Source of the DNA: Acanthococcus lagerstroemiae
Lineage: Eukaryota > Arthropoda > Insecta > Hemiptera > Eriococcidae
Length of the DNA: 64,000 bases
Reading direction: 5' to 3'
Assembly (NCBI GenBank): GCA_031841125.1
Contig: CM063111.1
Location: 55,365,535 to 55,429,534, forward strand
Shown here: piece by piece, positions 22,016 through 33,119 of the stretch
Position numbering within the stretch: the first letter of the stretch is position 1
Layout: each line of letters opens with the position of its first letter
Program-made: the position numbers and the translations under genes
The notes under the pieces: model-generated
Databases searched by the model: none
What the model was told of the DNA's origin: nothing
Seen by the model: the letters and a program-made list of their open reading frames with translations, nothing else

Positions 22016-23149
22016 AGAATGTTCATCAATGCTGCTCGTAATTACTTCATGTTTGTATTTTTGCCCCTTCAAATATGAGAGCGGTTAAACATACCTACAT
22101 GTCAGGATAAGTTGCCTGTTTACCCAGTTGAAGGAGGATCACGTACTTCTAGACACCCTGCATAATAATTAGAAGTATGATGACTCGAGCTTGCCTCACA
22201 GAATCATGTTGCACCCTCAAGACTGGAACACATTTCATCTAACTGACTCGAAACAGAATTCTAGTTGAGTCGTGTCAACCAGAGTTCTGGCGCTTGTCAT
22301 CAGTTCTCGCTTCTCATGTCCACTCGAATGTGCCGAGGATTGCGTCGTTATTGAAACACGATCGCCTAGCGTCGGATTCTCTGTTTCTAACTCCGCGGGC
22401 TCGAAGAATACAAATAAAGGAAAGGACATTCTTGAACATGGGGTGTTAGAATGAAGTAAAGAGTGAGATAGAATGCGAGAGTGAAAACAAGACGGGATGT
22501 TAAACCATTTGAGAAACGCTAGTAAAACGAACGTGAGCGTGTTTGCGAAAATGCGAGTACAGCGAAAACGATATGGGATTGGATTGGCTGGAAATAGGAG
22601 TGAGCTTTTGTTGCCATCGCATCGCATCGCACCGCATCGTATCGACTACGCGTATCGGATGGTCGTAAGGGCCGATTATTTATGTGCGGCGCGTGGATCC
22701 GCTCTCCTTTAACCTATATATCGGCTCGCTCGTCTTTCGTCTAACGACATAATGAAAGGGAATCCGAAAAAGGGAAGAAATAATACATTAAGCATTACCT
22801 ATGAAATACATTATACATGAGCACTGCTCGGCATACTCACATATATGCGCGAAAGGGTCGGCTCGAAAACACCGTTGAATATTATTTTTCATGCCCAAAG
22901 GGACAAAGCTTATATCTAATTTCTCGTTCATCCTATTTCTTTAGTCCTCTTTTTTTTTTTTTACTCTCACTATCTCTCGCTCTCTCTTCTCTTTTTTGCG
23001 CAACAAAAGCCAATCTATGCGCGTTGTCGCCGGTCGCCGTCGTCCTCATCGGTTATGTCCGTTTACTTTATCCTTACCGTCTTACCCTGGTATCATCTTT
23101 CGGTATTCTTCTCAAGCACGGCGACGGACTTTAGCTGCAGAGTCGACTG
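22016..23149. other. no recognisable gene or element
   Basis: CpG-containing DNA with a short CATCG/CGCAT run at 22615-22645 and a T-rich run near 22950. It looks single-copy. No protein motif seen. Confidence 0.4.
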
Positions 23150-23530
23150 TCCGATGGGGGGGGGGAACCTTCCCACTTATGGGGAGTCGTCGCTCACGAC
23201 CATTTGCACGGATTGCGTGAGCTGTGCGGATGTTGCTGTCTCACGTGCTCGACGTTTTCCTTAGCCAGCATCACTTCAGTCATGGACCTTTGCTGGACAA
23301 TGCGAGCACTGGCTGCGTATCTTGTTCCAACGGTTGAGATAAGCGTTGAAGCACGCATGTCCGGTGAGCATTTGCATAAGTTGATACGTCAGCTTACCGT
23401 GCCACCACGAAAGTCGTGCATCAAGGTCGTGAATCGGCGGCCAAACAGTTATTGAGGCAATTGAGACTTTCGATGCAATAAATCCTAAATATATCGTCCA
23501 GTGCCCAATCAGCCTCAAGATTTACAAAAT
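23150..23530 (-). pseudogene. R1-like LINE C-terminal fragment
   Basis: On the minus strand: WWHGKLTYQLMQMLTGHACF, then NAYLNRWNKIRSQCSHCPAK. This is the R1-group C-terminal motif in which a conserved GHG-type segment precedes a CxxC zinc knuckle. The downstream frame is broken. It is a different subfamily from the plus-strand R1-like element at 19990-21497. Confidence 0.7.
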
Positions 23531-23904
23531 CTGCCGCGTGCCATTCATGTGAACCACGCGTACAGATCTGAGATATAATGCCTCAGGGTGGGCGAGTAGA
23601 GTATTAAAATATTTGGCATTTCCATAGGAGCTTAAATCGACACCTTAGAGCAAAATAGTGCTATATACATTTTATTGAAATTGGCAGAAGAGAGAGAAGA
23701 AGTGCCAGGGGTGGGCTGTGGTTAGGCCTTGTGTACCGCAGTTTTTATAACGGCTCCCCTGACGGGGGAACTGGACTGTCTGAGGGCCGTTTCAACGCGG
23801 GAGAAAGCCTGCACATCGTTTAACTGCCAATTCCAAGTGTAGATCAAAATTCCCCGCCGCCAATGAGCATGGGCAGAGAATCAGCTAGGGGGTTCCTTGT
23901 GATC
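23531..23904. other. no recognisable gene or element
   Basis: GC-richer block with GACGGGGGAACTGG. It may be flanking sequence of the gypsy or R1-like remnants, but I see no motif. Confidence 0.3.
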
Positions 23905-25075
23905 AACTCTGCGCCGCTGTTTATTCCCGCCACCATTGGACTTTTTGCTTTTTTTGTAACTCAGAAGGAGATCGACCACCTGAGCTCTTCCCACAGAGTT
24001 CTTTGTAGGAGGTAAACTTCGACGAAAAAATCTGTTTCGTCATCATTGGCACTCTGTGATTGATCTGCGTCGACTTCCCGCACGTTTCTCCGCTTTTGAC
24101 CAGATTTTGAACTTCTCGAATTGGTCTGTCTCGGATTTTGGTTTCTACTAGCGCTGCCACTGGCTCGAAATTGCTGAGCACAATGGCATCGTCGACGACA
24201 TTCACGGTGCTCTGCTATACAAGCTGGGCAAGAGTCACGAGAATGTAAGTTACCTCCACGACATCCACAATTACCTGGTTGACTAGACTGTTGAAAATGG
24301 CGCTCTCTTTGAACGCGATTGACATTACCAGTTTCGAGTCGCTGTCCGTCATGCTGAGTGCATTTCGACTACTTTGGCTGGCGTCAGGTTGGCTTGAAAT
24401 TGAAGCTTTTTGCTAAGCTCAGATTCGGCGATACCAATGACGATGCGGTCACAAATCATTTCATCTGGGATGTTGAGCTGCTCGCTTTTGTCAAACTCAC
24501 ATACCTGGGAAAGTTTATACAGATAAGTAGTATACTCTTCAGCTGATTCATTGACTTGCTGGTCTCGAGAGAAGAAACGGAACCGTTCATGGATGAGGTT
24601 GCGATGAGGCAAGACGTGAGAGTCAAATTTTTTGAGAACCGTCGCGTACTTTTTGGTTTCCTTGTCTTTGAAAAAGGTGAACGATTTGAAGATGTTGGCT
24701 TTCTGACCCATTCCATAGAAGAGCGCGGTAATCTGCTCATCTTGTGGCAGTTTGGCTAGGTCCGATGTGATGTGGTATCACTTGAGATTCTCTTTCCAGA
24801 TAAGACAGTGCTTTGGCTCAAAATTGAAGTTTTTGGGTAGGTCGATTCTCAACATAGACATGCTGACCGATTGACTTTACTTTCACTTTCTGCTTCTTCT
24901 TCACATTCCTTTTTGATAGGCCGAGGAGTGACTCGCTACAGTTTGAAAAGTTTGAAATAGCTGATTCATGAGAAAAAAATCGCGAAAACCGCGTGTACTG
25001 CGAATTCACTGACTTTGTATACTCAAAATGGCACAAAAACTCATGATTTGGTACTGATTTTGATAGAAATCGCAA
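23905..25075 (-). pseudogene. Ty3/gypsy-type gag remnant
   Basis: The minus strand encodes a retrotransposon gag. The capsid-like block has KKYATVLKKFDSHVLPHRNL, FFSRDQQVNESAEEYTTYLY and ICDRIVIGIAESELSKKLQ (24349-24711). A cysteine/histidine-rich stretch follows (about 24180-24340) that resembles the zinc knuckles expected after capsid. The N-terminal part is in 24720-25075, with a stop between FNFEPKHCLIWKENLK and YHITSDL. Frameshifts separate the blocks. No protease or RT follows on this side. A gypsy RT fragment on the same strand lies far away at 50640-50990 and is not necessarily the same copy. Confidence 0.75.
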
Positions 25076-25353
25076 AAATGTACTTCACTGATTTGGTCAA
25101 AATCGTAAATACAAACTTGCATGACCAAGGTCGCCAAAACAATGCTGTGGCGAACGTGCAATATTCACTAATTCATAGTCGCGAATTGTGAAAAAACTGA
25201 CGTGAAAAAATACTCATTTACTTTGAAAACTGTTTTTGTAAAAAAAAACTAAACGTTTTCACAGAAATTCAGGCGAAAACTACGTTTTTCCAGCTGCCTC
25301 CATGTTTTAACTCTAGGTTTAAAAAACAATAACAACAACAAACGAGAGCATTA

Positions 25354-25703
25354 GTGGGATCGCACACTGAAGCAATATTGCCTATTGCTATATCACCTAG
25401 CAATAAAGCAACATATCACTCATGAAGAAAACAGATTCACATGTACAGGATGTCGCACACTGGAGCAACGCGATATTGAATGTTGTCATATCACGGCAAT
25501 ATTATCACCGAGCGATAATTCTGCGATTGCTTGGTGATATATTGCCGTCGATAAACGTGATTTTTGCGGTCAGCTGATCGAGTACGTGCATTATCTTCGG
25601 CAACATATTGCTCCAGTATGCGCACTTTCCTGCGCAATATTACCGAGTGATATCGCCATCACTTTATTGCTAGTTGCTTTAGTGCTTATGTGTGCGATCC
25701 CAC
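25354..25703. mobile_element. PIF/Harbinger-type MITE
   Basis: A 350-bp element with perfect 14-bp ends (GTGGGATCGCACAC and its complement), flanked by TTA on both sides (25351-25353, 25704-25706). A 3-bp TTA duplication is the hallmark of PIF/Harbinger elements. The interior is rich in GCAATATTGC-type words on both strands, extending the inverted character. No transposase. Confidence 0.75.
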
Positions 25704-25799
25704 TTAGTTGCTGTGAATTCGATGGACCCGCATAACCGAGGAACCGAATACTGCACAAAGTGCACGAGTACAAAATAGCCACTTAGTGGCTCGTTGAAC

Positions 25800-27290
25800 C
25801 ATACCCATCACAAAAGCAGAAGTCACAGCCACCATCCATCAATATTTTTAAAAACTCTACACCTGGCCCTGATCGCATCGTACCAGCCATGCTCAAGCAT
25901 CTCCACTCTAATGCCATCTCTCGCTTAACATCGCTGTTTAACAAAATACTACAATCAGGTTGAACCCACCTAATCGGAAAACAGCAATTGTCATACCAAT
26001 CCTAAATCCCTCGTCAGACGCCTCTCTACCCAAGTCATATCGTCCCATCTCACTTACTAGCGTCCTCGGCAAAACGTTTGAAAAAATCATTAACAAAAGG
26101 CTAGTCTGGTACCTGGAATCTAATAGGAGACCTCCGGCGTCACAAGAGTATAGAGGTATCACGTCTGTTCTCTGCTTCATAAATACCGTTTGCGCGGACA
26201 CCTTCCTCTAATCCTACAAAGCTTCTTGCAGAACCGTGTTTCATTAGGGTACGTGTAGGAGGACATCTTTCCTGCCCCGACCGCTCGTCAATGGAGTCAG
26301 TCCGTTTTTGATTGCTATTAATGAGATCACTGTCCAGATTTGTTTCCCCCTCACACAAATACTATTTGCCGATGACTTCAGCATTCACCTCAAATCCAAA
26401 AACCCACAGACTACGCCAAGAAGACATCAAACTAAACAAAACATGGTCCTCTAGACACGGATTCCGTATATCATCAAGCAGAGCAGAATTCATGATGTTC
26501 CAGCATCGAACAAACAATTTAACTTTCCCACCTCTTCTACTCAACTCACAATCGATTCCTCGTTCCAATTCAGTCAAATTTCTCGGCCTCTATCTTGACG
26601 CTCGCCTCTCCTGGTTACGTCATGTAAAACACATAAAAGCTAAATGTATGCGCTCCTTCAATGTTCTGAAGTGCCTCTCACATCCTTTCAAAGGATGTAG
26701 CAGAGGACTACTCATTCAGTTATACTAGACTCTGATCCGATCTATCATGGATTACGGATCACCCATATATGGACTTGCCCCTCCCTCATACTTAAAGCTT
26801 CTTGACGCTGTTCAAAATACGGGTTTACGTATCGCCATTGGTGCCTTTATCACTAGCCCAGCTTTGAGTATGCGTGCCAATGCTGGAATTCCTCCTCTCT
26901 CTTACCGCCGAATGCAGCTCACTACCAAACTTCTCGTTACGATAGCACACAAGCCTAATCTTCCTGCCTATGAGTATCTCTCCAACCCTTCAAACTACAC
27001 CCCTGTTCCTAAATCCTCACTGCACTTACGTTCACACTTTGAAGAGACACTGTCCTGTACCTTTTCCTACAATTTCCCGCCAACAATCCATACATCACCT
27101 CCACCCTACAGTTTTGCTTAGCCAGATAAGAAACAGATGTCTTATCGATCTGCAAACGTATCCTTTGCTCAATATTGGCTGGAGTGGCGAAGGCCATGCT
27201 CTGGCCTAAAAAATCTTACATTATTGATTTTAATGAGCCATAAGATTGTGTCCCAATAAAAGTATTTTGATTGTGTACGCCTAGTGTCAG
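25800..27290 (+). pseudogene. Jockey-like LINE reverse transcriptase
   Basis: Plus-strand RT with many breaks. In order: PITKAEVTATI, TPGPDRIVPAMLKHLHSN, NPPNRKTAIVIPILNPSSD and SYRPISLTSVLGKTFEKIIN (25960-26100), the catalytic LFADDFSIHLKS (FADD at 26365-26376), FLGLYLDARLSWLRHVKHIK, and the C-terminal MDYGSPIYGLAPPSYLKLLD, NTGLRIAIGAFITSPALSM, AGIPPLSYRR. The order and wording fit the Jockey/I group. At least four frameshifts or stops. The 3' end is not sharply visible; it lies before 27300. Confidence 0.85.
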
Positions 27291-27612
27291 CTTAGCCCGG
27301 GTAAATTTGTCCTCCCACGCCTGCGTATTGGTTCCATTCCTGAATACCATATTTTCTCCCCGAGATTAGTTCGGCGCTGGTGTCAGTTGCGTTTGTCCCC
27401 GAAACTAACCGAACAGTATCCGCCAATGTGAAATGCAAACCAAACGAATCGTATTCGGTTTTCGATAACGATCCTGGCTCGTCGCCTGCAGAACGAACTT
27501 TCGGCCGGCTCGAGTCAGCGAGCCGATTGATTTGGCTCGCTTTCCATGGAAATAGCTCGTACTCACTTCTGTCTCAAGCGCGGTCGCCACTCACTCACTA
27601 TCGCCAGCGGAG
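27291..27612. other. upstream region of the cyclophilin gene
   Basis: Non-repetitive DNA with rising CpG content towards the start codon. No clear TATA box. The GAGTCAGCG and GCGCGGTCGCCACTCACTCA words close to the ATG could be part of a TATA-less promoter or 5' UTR, but nothing fixes a start site. Confidence 0.3.
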
Positions 27613-28155
27613 ATGCCGAAGCCAAAACTGAAAGCGAAAGAGAAGAGCGGCCGACGACTGCCGCGCGTGTTCTTCGACGTGAGCATCGACGAGAAGCCGG
27701 CCGGCAAAATCGTCATGGAGCTGCGGAGTGACGTCGTGCCAAAGACAGCCGAAAATTTCCGCGTGCTCTGCACCGGTGAGAAAGGCCTCACCTACAGAGG
27801 GTGCATTTTCCACCGCATCATACCGGAGTTCATGTGCCAGAGCGGCGACTTCGTGAACAACAACGGCACCGGCGGGGTGTCCATTTACGGGTCCAGGTTC
27901 GAGGACGAGAACTTCACCCTGAAGCACGACCGACCGGGCGTCGTGTCGATGGCCAACGCCGGCCCCAACACCAACAGCAGCCAGTTCTTCATCACGTTCG
28001 CGAAGGCACCCAATTTGGACAATCTGCACGTGGTGTTCGGCAGCGTCATCTCCGGCATGGAGGTGTTGCTCGAGATCGAGAAGTGTGGCAAGAAGGACGG
28101 TACGCCGACCAAACAGGTGTCGATTGTTAAGTGCGGACAAATTCGACAATTGTGA
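27613..28155 (+). CDS. cyclophilin-type peptidyl-prolyl cis-trans isomerase, single exon
   Basis: An uninterrupted 180-codon frame covering a complete cyclophilin domain after an 18-residue basic extension ([18 protein letters not shown]). Family blocks: [65 protein letters not shown] and HVVFG. Catalytic and pocket residues are kept (Arg68, Phe73, Gln76, Phe126, His139, equal to R55, F60, Q63, F113, H126 of cyclophilin A). The residue matching Trp121 is Asn134. Cyclophilins isomerise X-Pro bonds; the basic N-terminus lacks a signal peptide, so a cytosolic or nuclear protein is likely. The ATG has G at -3. Strong G/C third positions contrast with the AT-rich neighbours. It has no intron, no visible poly(A) remnant and no frame damage, so it may be a live gene or a functional retrocopy. 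Confidence 0.88.
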   Translation: MPKPKLKAKEKSGRRLPRVFFDVSIDEKPAGKIVMELRSDVVPKTAENFRVLCTGEKGLTYRGCIFHRIIPEFMCQSGDFVNNNGTGGVSIYGSRFEDENFTLKHDRPGVVSMANAGPNTNSSQFFITFAKAPNLDNLHVVFGSVISGMEVLLEIEKCGKKDGTPTKQVSIVKCGQIRQL

Positions 28156-29501
28156 GCCTGGGCGCCGGCGACGTGGTGCCGGTCGAAAGAAGTACGCAGA
28201 AGAGCCGAAAGCTTTTGCCGAACAGAACAATCGAACGTATTGTTACAGTTTCGTAAGATTCCTCTTCTTTTTTTTTCTGACAGAAGAGATACACGAGAAA
28301 TATATGGAATATTTGCAGAGTATACCGAACGCCTTCTGTATGTAGTTCATTGGTAAATAATCTGTTCGCGAGAGGCTGCTTTGTCTGCTGCCTTCGCTCG
28401 GCGAGGTCGTCTCGCTCTCGCGCCGTTTCTCTTTTATTTCAATTTCGCGCAGATATGAAAACCCTTTTAGGCGGGAAGCACACGTATATGAGAAGACTAT
28501 ACGTATAATGTAAACATATCATATTTTCTGCGCAAGAAAACGGATGCAGGAATCAGCAACAAATATTTACCGAAGCACATGTTGCTTTTTTTTTTCCTTC
28601 TCGCTCTTTCCTGCTAGATCTCTCTCGCCGCTCTCGTTATTATCTTGTACGTCGGTGTAATGTTTGTACATACGAATCAACAGGACAAGAAATACGTACA
28701 CGAGAACGAAGGAGCGACGACCCGAATGCGGGAGAAAAAGAGTGAAAAAAAGCGGGTACGAAGAAAAAGCTCTGGGTATTCTGCTGTACATAGCGAAATT
28801 TAATTTAGAAATTTTCGTCGCCATCGCGCTGATTTATTTGCACGAAACCTATCCGGTAGGTAGGCGGGAAGCCGGGTTGAGTCGGAATCGTATCCACCGA
28901 TAATGTATCGAGACACGAAGAACAAGAGAGAGTGAGTGTGTGTCGAGAAAGAGGAAAAACACGTAGCAGAGACGAGACCTTATAAATGTATATGTTGGCG
29001 AAAAATGGTGTACAGCTGGGCCGTTTTTCAAAATTCAACGTCTGTTAACGACTCTTGAGATAATGCCTGGGGAAAAAAATGAACGACCTGCTTCGTCTTC
29101 CTCGACAAAGAGCGGATAGAACGGTGAAAAGTTCTATCCGACCGTCTGGTACTGCTGCAGGGATTACGAGACTCCGAGCAATGAAAATTTATATTTATGT
29201 ACTCGGTGTAGCGTGGATGCTTTTTCTAATGTACTCTTTCGACGTAACACGCGTGTAGATGCGTTGCAAACACGAACTTGTTGGTAGCCTTTACTCTTTC
29301 TCAGACTAAACTCCACATTGTACTGCCGAAAGAGGAGAACGAGTGCCGGAATCCGACAGTAGCGAGGCAATGAGGTTGGTGTTCTGGGTCGGACTTCAAC
29401 GCGGGAAAGATTGAGTCTATCTGGGGTGAATTGCATTCAGATTCACAATTGGTTGGAAAATTGATGCAACTTGATGACCTTGTCTGGAAGATATATTCTT
29501 A
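28156..29501. other. 3' flank of cyclophilin, otherwise unassigned
   Basis: Likely contains the cyclophilin 3' UTR, though I see no single convincing AATAAA close to the stop. The rest is CpG-containing, purine-rich DNA that looks single-copy. Confidence 0.35.
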
Positions 29502-29580
29502 TACAGTCGATTCCGCTTAATTGGGACACATCGGGCGGACCCTTTGTGTCCCAAGTAAGCGGCTGTCCCAAAAAACCGAA
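29502..29580 (+). mobile_element. possible pogo/Tigger-like terminus
   Basis: ACAGTCGATTCCGCTTAATT preceded by TA, then GGGACAC..GGTGTCCC-type inverted words (TTGGGACACA and GTGTCCCAAG, 29519-29557). CAGT-starting ends with TA are known from pogo-group elements. No matching right end was found, so this would be a fragment. Confidence 0.3.
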
Positions 29581-29846
29581 ATTCACAAAATTGACGTCCC
29601 CTCCTCCCAAAGTGATATAACTTGCAGGCATTACTGCAGAAAACGATCTAATCTGCTTTGGCGCAGTGGAAAGACGAGAATATGTACCTACACATTGCCA
29701 AGATGTTTTATTTCACGACAAAAAACACAGACTGAACTGAACTACAACACTAAATACTATACTGGTGATTCATCGGTAATTAGTGACCTTGAAATTTTTT
29801 GTGAAAATCTTAATCCGTCATCGCACAATACAATTCTAAATAAACA

Positions 29847-30227
29847 AGGTGTCTACAGATTTGGAAAATTTGGAAAGTTTGGGAAAAGTCAGGAATTTGA
29901 GAAGTAAGTCAGGAAGGTTGTAAATAGGCAGGAAATTCAACAATATTTTTAAGAAGTTTGGAAAAAAAACGAAGAATATGAACTCACGGAAAAATTTTTC
30001 GTCGTTTAATTTTACTTCAGCACTCTATATGTATATCTGTGAACACCTTCCTCATGCTTTCACTTAAAAATCAACTTAAAAATCAACTTCAAATTTCAAT
30101 TCATTTTAACCATAACGTCGTCTAGTAGTATAAACATAAATATATACTGTAAAGGTTTAAAGAAGAGAAAAAAAAGGTTTGGAAAAAGTCAGAAATTTAT
30201 ATTTTTCCATTCTTGTAGACACCTTTT
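29847..30227. mobile_element. hAT-like MITE in the LINE
   Basis: A 381-bp element with inverted ends AGGTGTCTACA and TGTAGACACCT, flanked by AATAAACA (29839-29846) and GATAAACA (30228-30235), a near-perfect 8-bp target duplication. The interior has repeated GGAAAA and AAGTCAGGAA words. GGTGTCTAC-type ends with 8-bp duplications fit hAT elements. No transposase. Confidence 0.65.
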
Positions 30228-30586
30228 GATAAACATGGCAAAACCTTGGACTTGATATTATCAACTTTAACCAATATCAAAGTCAACCTATCAGATTCGA
30301 TCCTAGATAGTTGTGACTCTCATCACCCGCATCTTACTATCTCTGTCCTGTTGCCAATTAAAATATCTGAAAAAACAATACAGTGGTTATCCAACCTTGA
30401 AGAAAAATTTTTCCCTGCAGCTGATTTTTTTAGCTTTATAGAACTCTCTTTCCGACTGGAATGGGAAACCTATTCTGGAAGAGCGGAATCCACATGTAAC
30501 TGCATCAATGTTTCATGAATGTACGGACTCAATTATTGATAAAGTGTAAATTCTATATTTAGGGTATACCAATTCACAATTTCTTC

Positions 30587-30638
30587 CTTCTGTAGTCCAG
30601 AGCGCTTTCGGCTGCTCTGCCATTTTCAGTGGAGCACC
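30587..30638 (-). ncRNA. degenerate hammerhead-like motif, inverted repeat of PLE-B
   Basis: Minus-strand version of the Penelope motif. Helices I, II and III and GAAA are retained, but the core reads CTGAAAA instead of CTGATGA. The second change removes the conserved G8, so it should not cleave. Confidence 0.65.
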
Positions 30639-31730
30639 CTAACACCCATTCTAGCCGAAATATACATGAACAATTTGAGAATGACCTACTAAATCACAGC
30701 AAACACAAAAAAAACATAGAGCTATAGACAAGATATTTAGAAGACATACTAATCATCTGGACAGGGACAGACAGACAACTGGACCAATTCCTCACGGAGA
30801 CAAACAGCATAAATAACAGCATGAAGTTCACATTGGAAAAAGGCAATAAAACCATAAACTACCTCGAAGGAACAAGACGAATAAAAGACAACAATATACA
30901 GTATAACATTTACAGCCCACCCACACGGATGCAGTAATACCCTACTACTCATTCCACCATCAAAAATACACAATAGTACCACTATACAACTACTGCAACA
31001 GAGCAATTAACATATTAAACGACAACAACCACAGAACAAGAGAAATCAACAAAATCAAAGAAATAGCCATTAATAACATCCACAAACAGTAGACAGAATA
31101 ATTAACAAATTGATATAACAAGAAAGTACAGGCACAGAACCAACAACCACAAAAACAGACGAGCACGCAGGAGCAATACCATTCACAGGGACATAATATA
31201 CGTACAAAATACAGAAAATCTTCGGAATCAGAAAGAGACCACCTCTGCTCAAACAAATAAGCAATGATAAAACAGAAACACAGGACAGGAACAACAGCAA
31301 CGGAGTATATAGACTGGACTGCGAACAATGCAACACGACCTACACTGGAGAAACAGGCAGAGAATTCACAACTAGAATAAAAGAACATGAAAGATCACAG
31401 AAGCCAAAGGATGACAAATCACTCTCTGGAAAACACTGCAACGATCAGGGACACAACAACCACAAGTTGACAGAAGAATACAAAATCCTACACATAGAAA
31501 ACAACAGAAAAAAAAAAAATTAAAAGAACAACTTGAGATAATGAAGGCCAAAATAAAATAAAATAACCTAATAAACACAACAGCCAAATTCCAATTAATA
31601 ATACATATAACACTCACTGATTGAACAGACTACACAACCACAGACAACCAATAGGAATACGCCAAATAGGTTTTACCATACGGTACTACACACCACTATA
31701 AATACAGGACGACAAAGAGAAAAATGTTAG

Positions 31731-31782
31731 GGTACTCCACTGAAAATGGCATAGCAGCCGAAAGCGCTCTGGACTACAGAAG
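31731..31782 (+). ncRNA. degenerate hammerhead-like motif, 3' terminal repeat of PLE-B
   Basis: Same layout as 62467-62518 with TCCA/TGGA helix I and AGCGCT helix III, but the core is CTGAAAA. It shares this mutation with the inverted copy at 30587-30638, so both ends of this element came from one already mutated source. Confidence 0.65.
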
Positions 31783-32090
31783 GAAGAAATTGTGAATTGG
31801 GGTACACCCTGAATATAGAATTTAGCAAGTTCACTCACACTCAAACATGGACACTAAAATTGATAATGTGGTTCGAAACAAAATTAATGAAAAAAAGAAA
31901 TTTCCAGTTTGGTTTACTAATGCAATAATTCAGAAGTAGAAGGAGACAGATAAATTCAGGAGAAAGTTTGAGAGAACTGGAAACAATTCTTATCTGCAGG
32001 GGTACAAAGCGCTGCGTAGTAAAAGTGAGAATTTAATTAGGACTGCAAAGAAACACTGTGAAAACTCATGGGAAAACAAAAGTTCTAATG

Positions 32091-32290
32091 AATAGGTAGT
32101 TGAGGGCGTCCAAAATCGCGCCGAGGTACTTTAGTTCCTTCCTCATGGGCATTATCATGCTGTAGAACTCAACGACTGGAGTACACATGTCAGGGAGGTT
32201 ATCAGCAGTTGCTACGTTCTCGTATAATTCAATTCCTGGCCGGTTTCGGTCATTTCTAGTGACAATTGGAAATAACTGAGCCCTTACCAT
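32091..32290 (-). pseudogene. LINE RT fragment
   Basis: On the minus strand, PVVEFYSMIMPMRKELKYLG followed by AILDA, the post-catalytic RT motif of R1/Jockey-type LINEs (usual form KYLGVILD). The fragment abuts the plus-strand LINE piece that ends at 32090 in opposite orientation. Confidence 0.55.
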
Positions 32291-33119
32291 CGGTATCCTT
32301 CGACAGAGACCAGGTTTCGCCCGCTGCTATATCGGTTTCTTCAAGTAGCTACTTGATATGTTCGGACAGCTTTATACGCTCTTTCGGTGTCACCGTTTCG
32401 TTCGGAGGTGCCGGAAATGTCCGCAGTTGCCATCTGTCCTGTTAACTTCTGAAACTTGAAAAGTGACCAGAAGACTAAGGTGTATGTTCTGCTGGGAGCG
32501 GTGTGACTTGAAAACAAGAGTTGTGGTGCTGCCTGAGCCTCTGTTGGTTTTCTGCAGGTTTCAAAAATCGACGTGCGGCCTTCTCCTGACGTATTCGATG
32601 GGTGCCGAAACTTGGCTTCTGTACAGATTTGCTTGTTCCGAAGCTCGAAGCACATAGAAATACAAGAGTGAAAAGCAATGGCGTACGATGAGTTTTTAAC
32701 TAGGAGGTGAGCGATAAGCGTAGACAAGGATGTACTGAAGAGTTTTCCGGGGGGAGGGGGGCTAAAATTGTGAAAGTTCCAACTGACTCAACTCAAAATT
32801 CCCGAGTATATCAAAGTAAAAAAAAAACAAAAAAAACCTTTCAACGTGTTGGATGTTTTCCAACTGACTCAACTCAAAATTCCCAAATATCAACGCCAAA
32901 CAAACCGTTAACATAATGGATTTTCTCAACTTCTCATCTCAATTCCCAAGTATTAAAGTAAAAAAAAAAAAAACCTTTATACTTGTTGGATTTTCTCAAC
33001 TCCGCCTGACTGAAATGGTAAATTTTCTGAACTGCTGAGTAAAAAATTCCTACAGGGGGGGGGTTGCTCTCCCTCTCCTGGGTACGTTTCTGAGCCTGTA
33101 GAGGTGAAGTAAAAAAGTA
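32291..33119. repeat. unassigned, with degenerate short repeats
   Basis: No gene recognised. CCAACTGACTCAACTCAAAA occurs at about 32777 and 32860, each followed by CCC, a spacer and AAAAAAACCTTT, then TTGGATTTTCTCAACT variants to 33020. This is an imperfect tandem array of roughly 80-100-bp units. Confidence 0.5.

Larger units (their letters stand above)
30547..31859 (+). mobile_element. Penelope-like element copy B, 5'-truncated and decayed
   Basis: Flanked by TTGATAAAGTG (30536-30546) and TTGATAATGTG (31860-31870), an 11-bp target duplication with one mismatch. It opens with an inverted part of the terminal repeat (to about 30640), joined directly to the RT region (PILAEIYMNN, 30643 onward). 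It continues through a broken ORF with the GIY-YIG block (GVYRLDCEQCNTTYTGETGR, about 31303-31360), and ends with a forward terminal repeat (31640-31859). Several stops and frameshifts make it the oldest of the three Penelope copies in the window. Confidence 0.85.
29760..32090 (+). pseudogene. LINE endonuclease-to-RT linker with two nested insertions
   Basis: Three plus-strand pieces of one LINE: DLEIFCENLNPSSHNTILNK (29785-29846), then KTLDLILSTLTNIKVNLSDS and DSHHPHLTISV ending in the linker (30236-30546), then NVVRNKINEKKKFPVWF and FRRKFERTGNNSYLQGYKAL (31866-32090). DLILS, HHP and KFPVWF are ordered landmarks of the endonuclease end and the linker before RT in Jockey/CR1-like LINEs. The joins match the 8-bp and 11-bp direct repeats of the two inserts, so removing them brings the frame back into register approximately. 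The RT domain itself is absent. Confidence 0.75.

Noticed and set aside
27598..28230. 210-codon minus-strand frame over cyclophilin
   Set aside because: It is longer than the true gene but is the complement of a GC3-rich cyclophilin frame whose family blocks are unambiguous.
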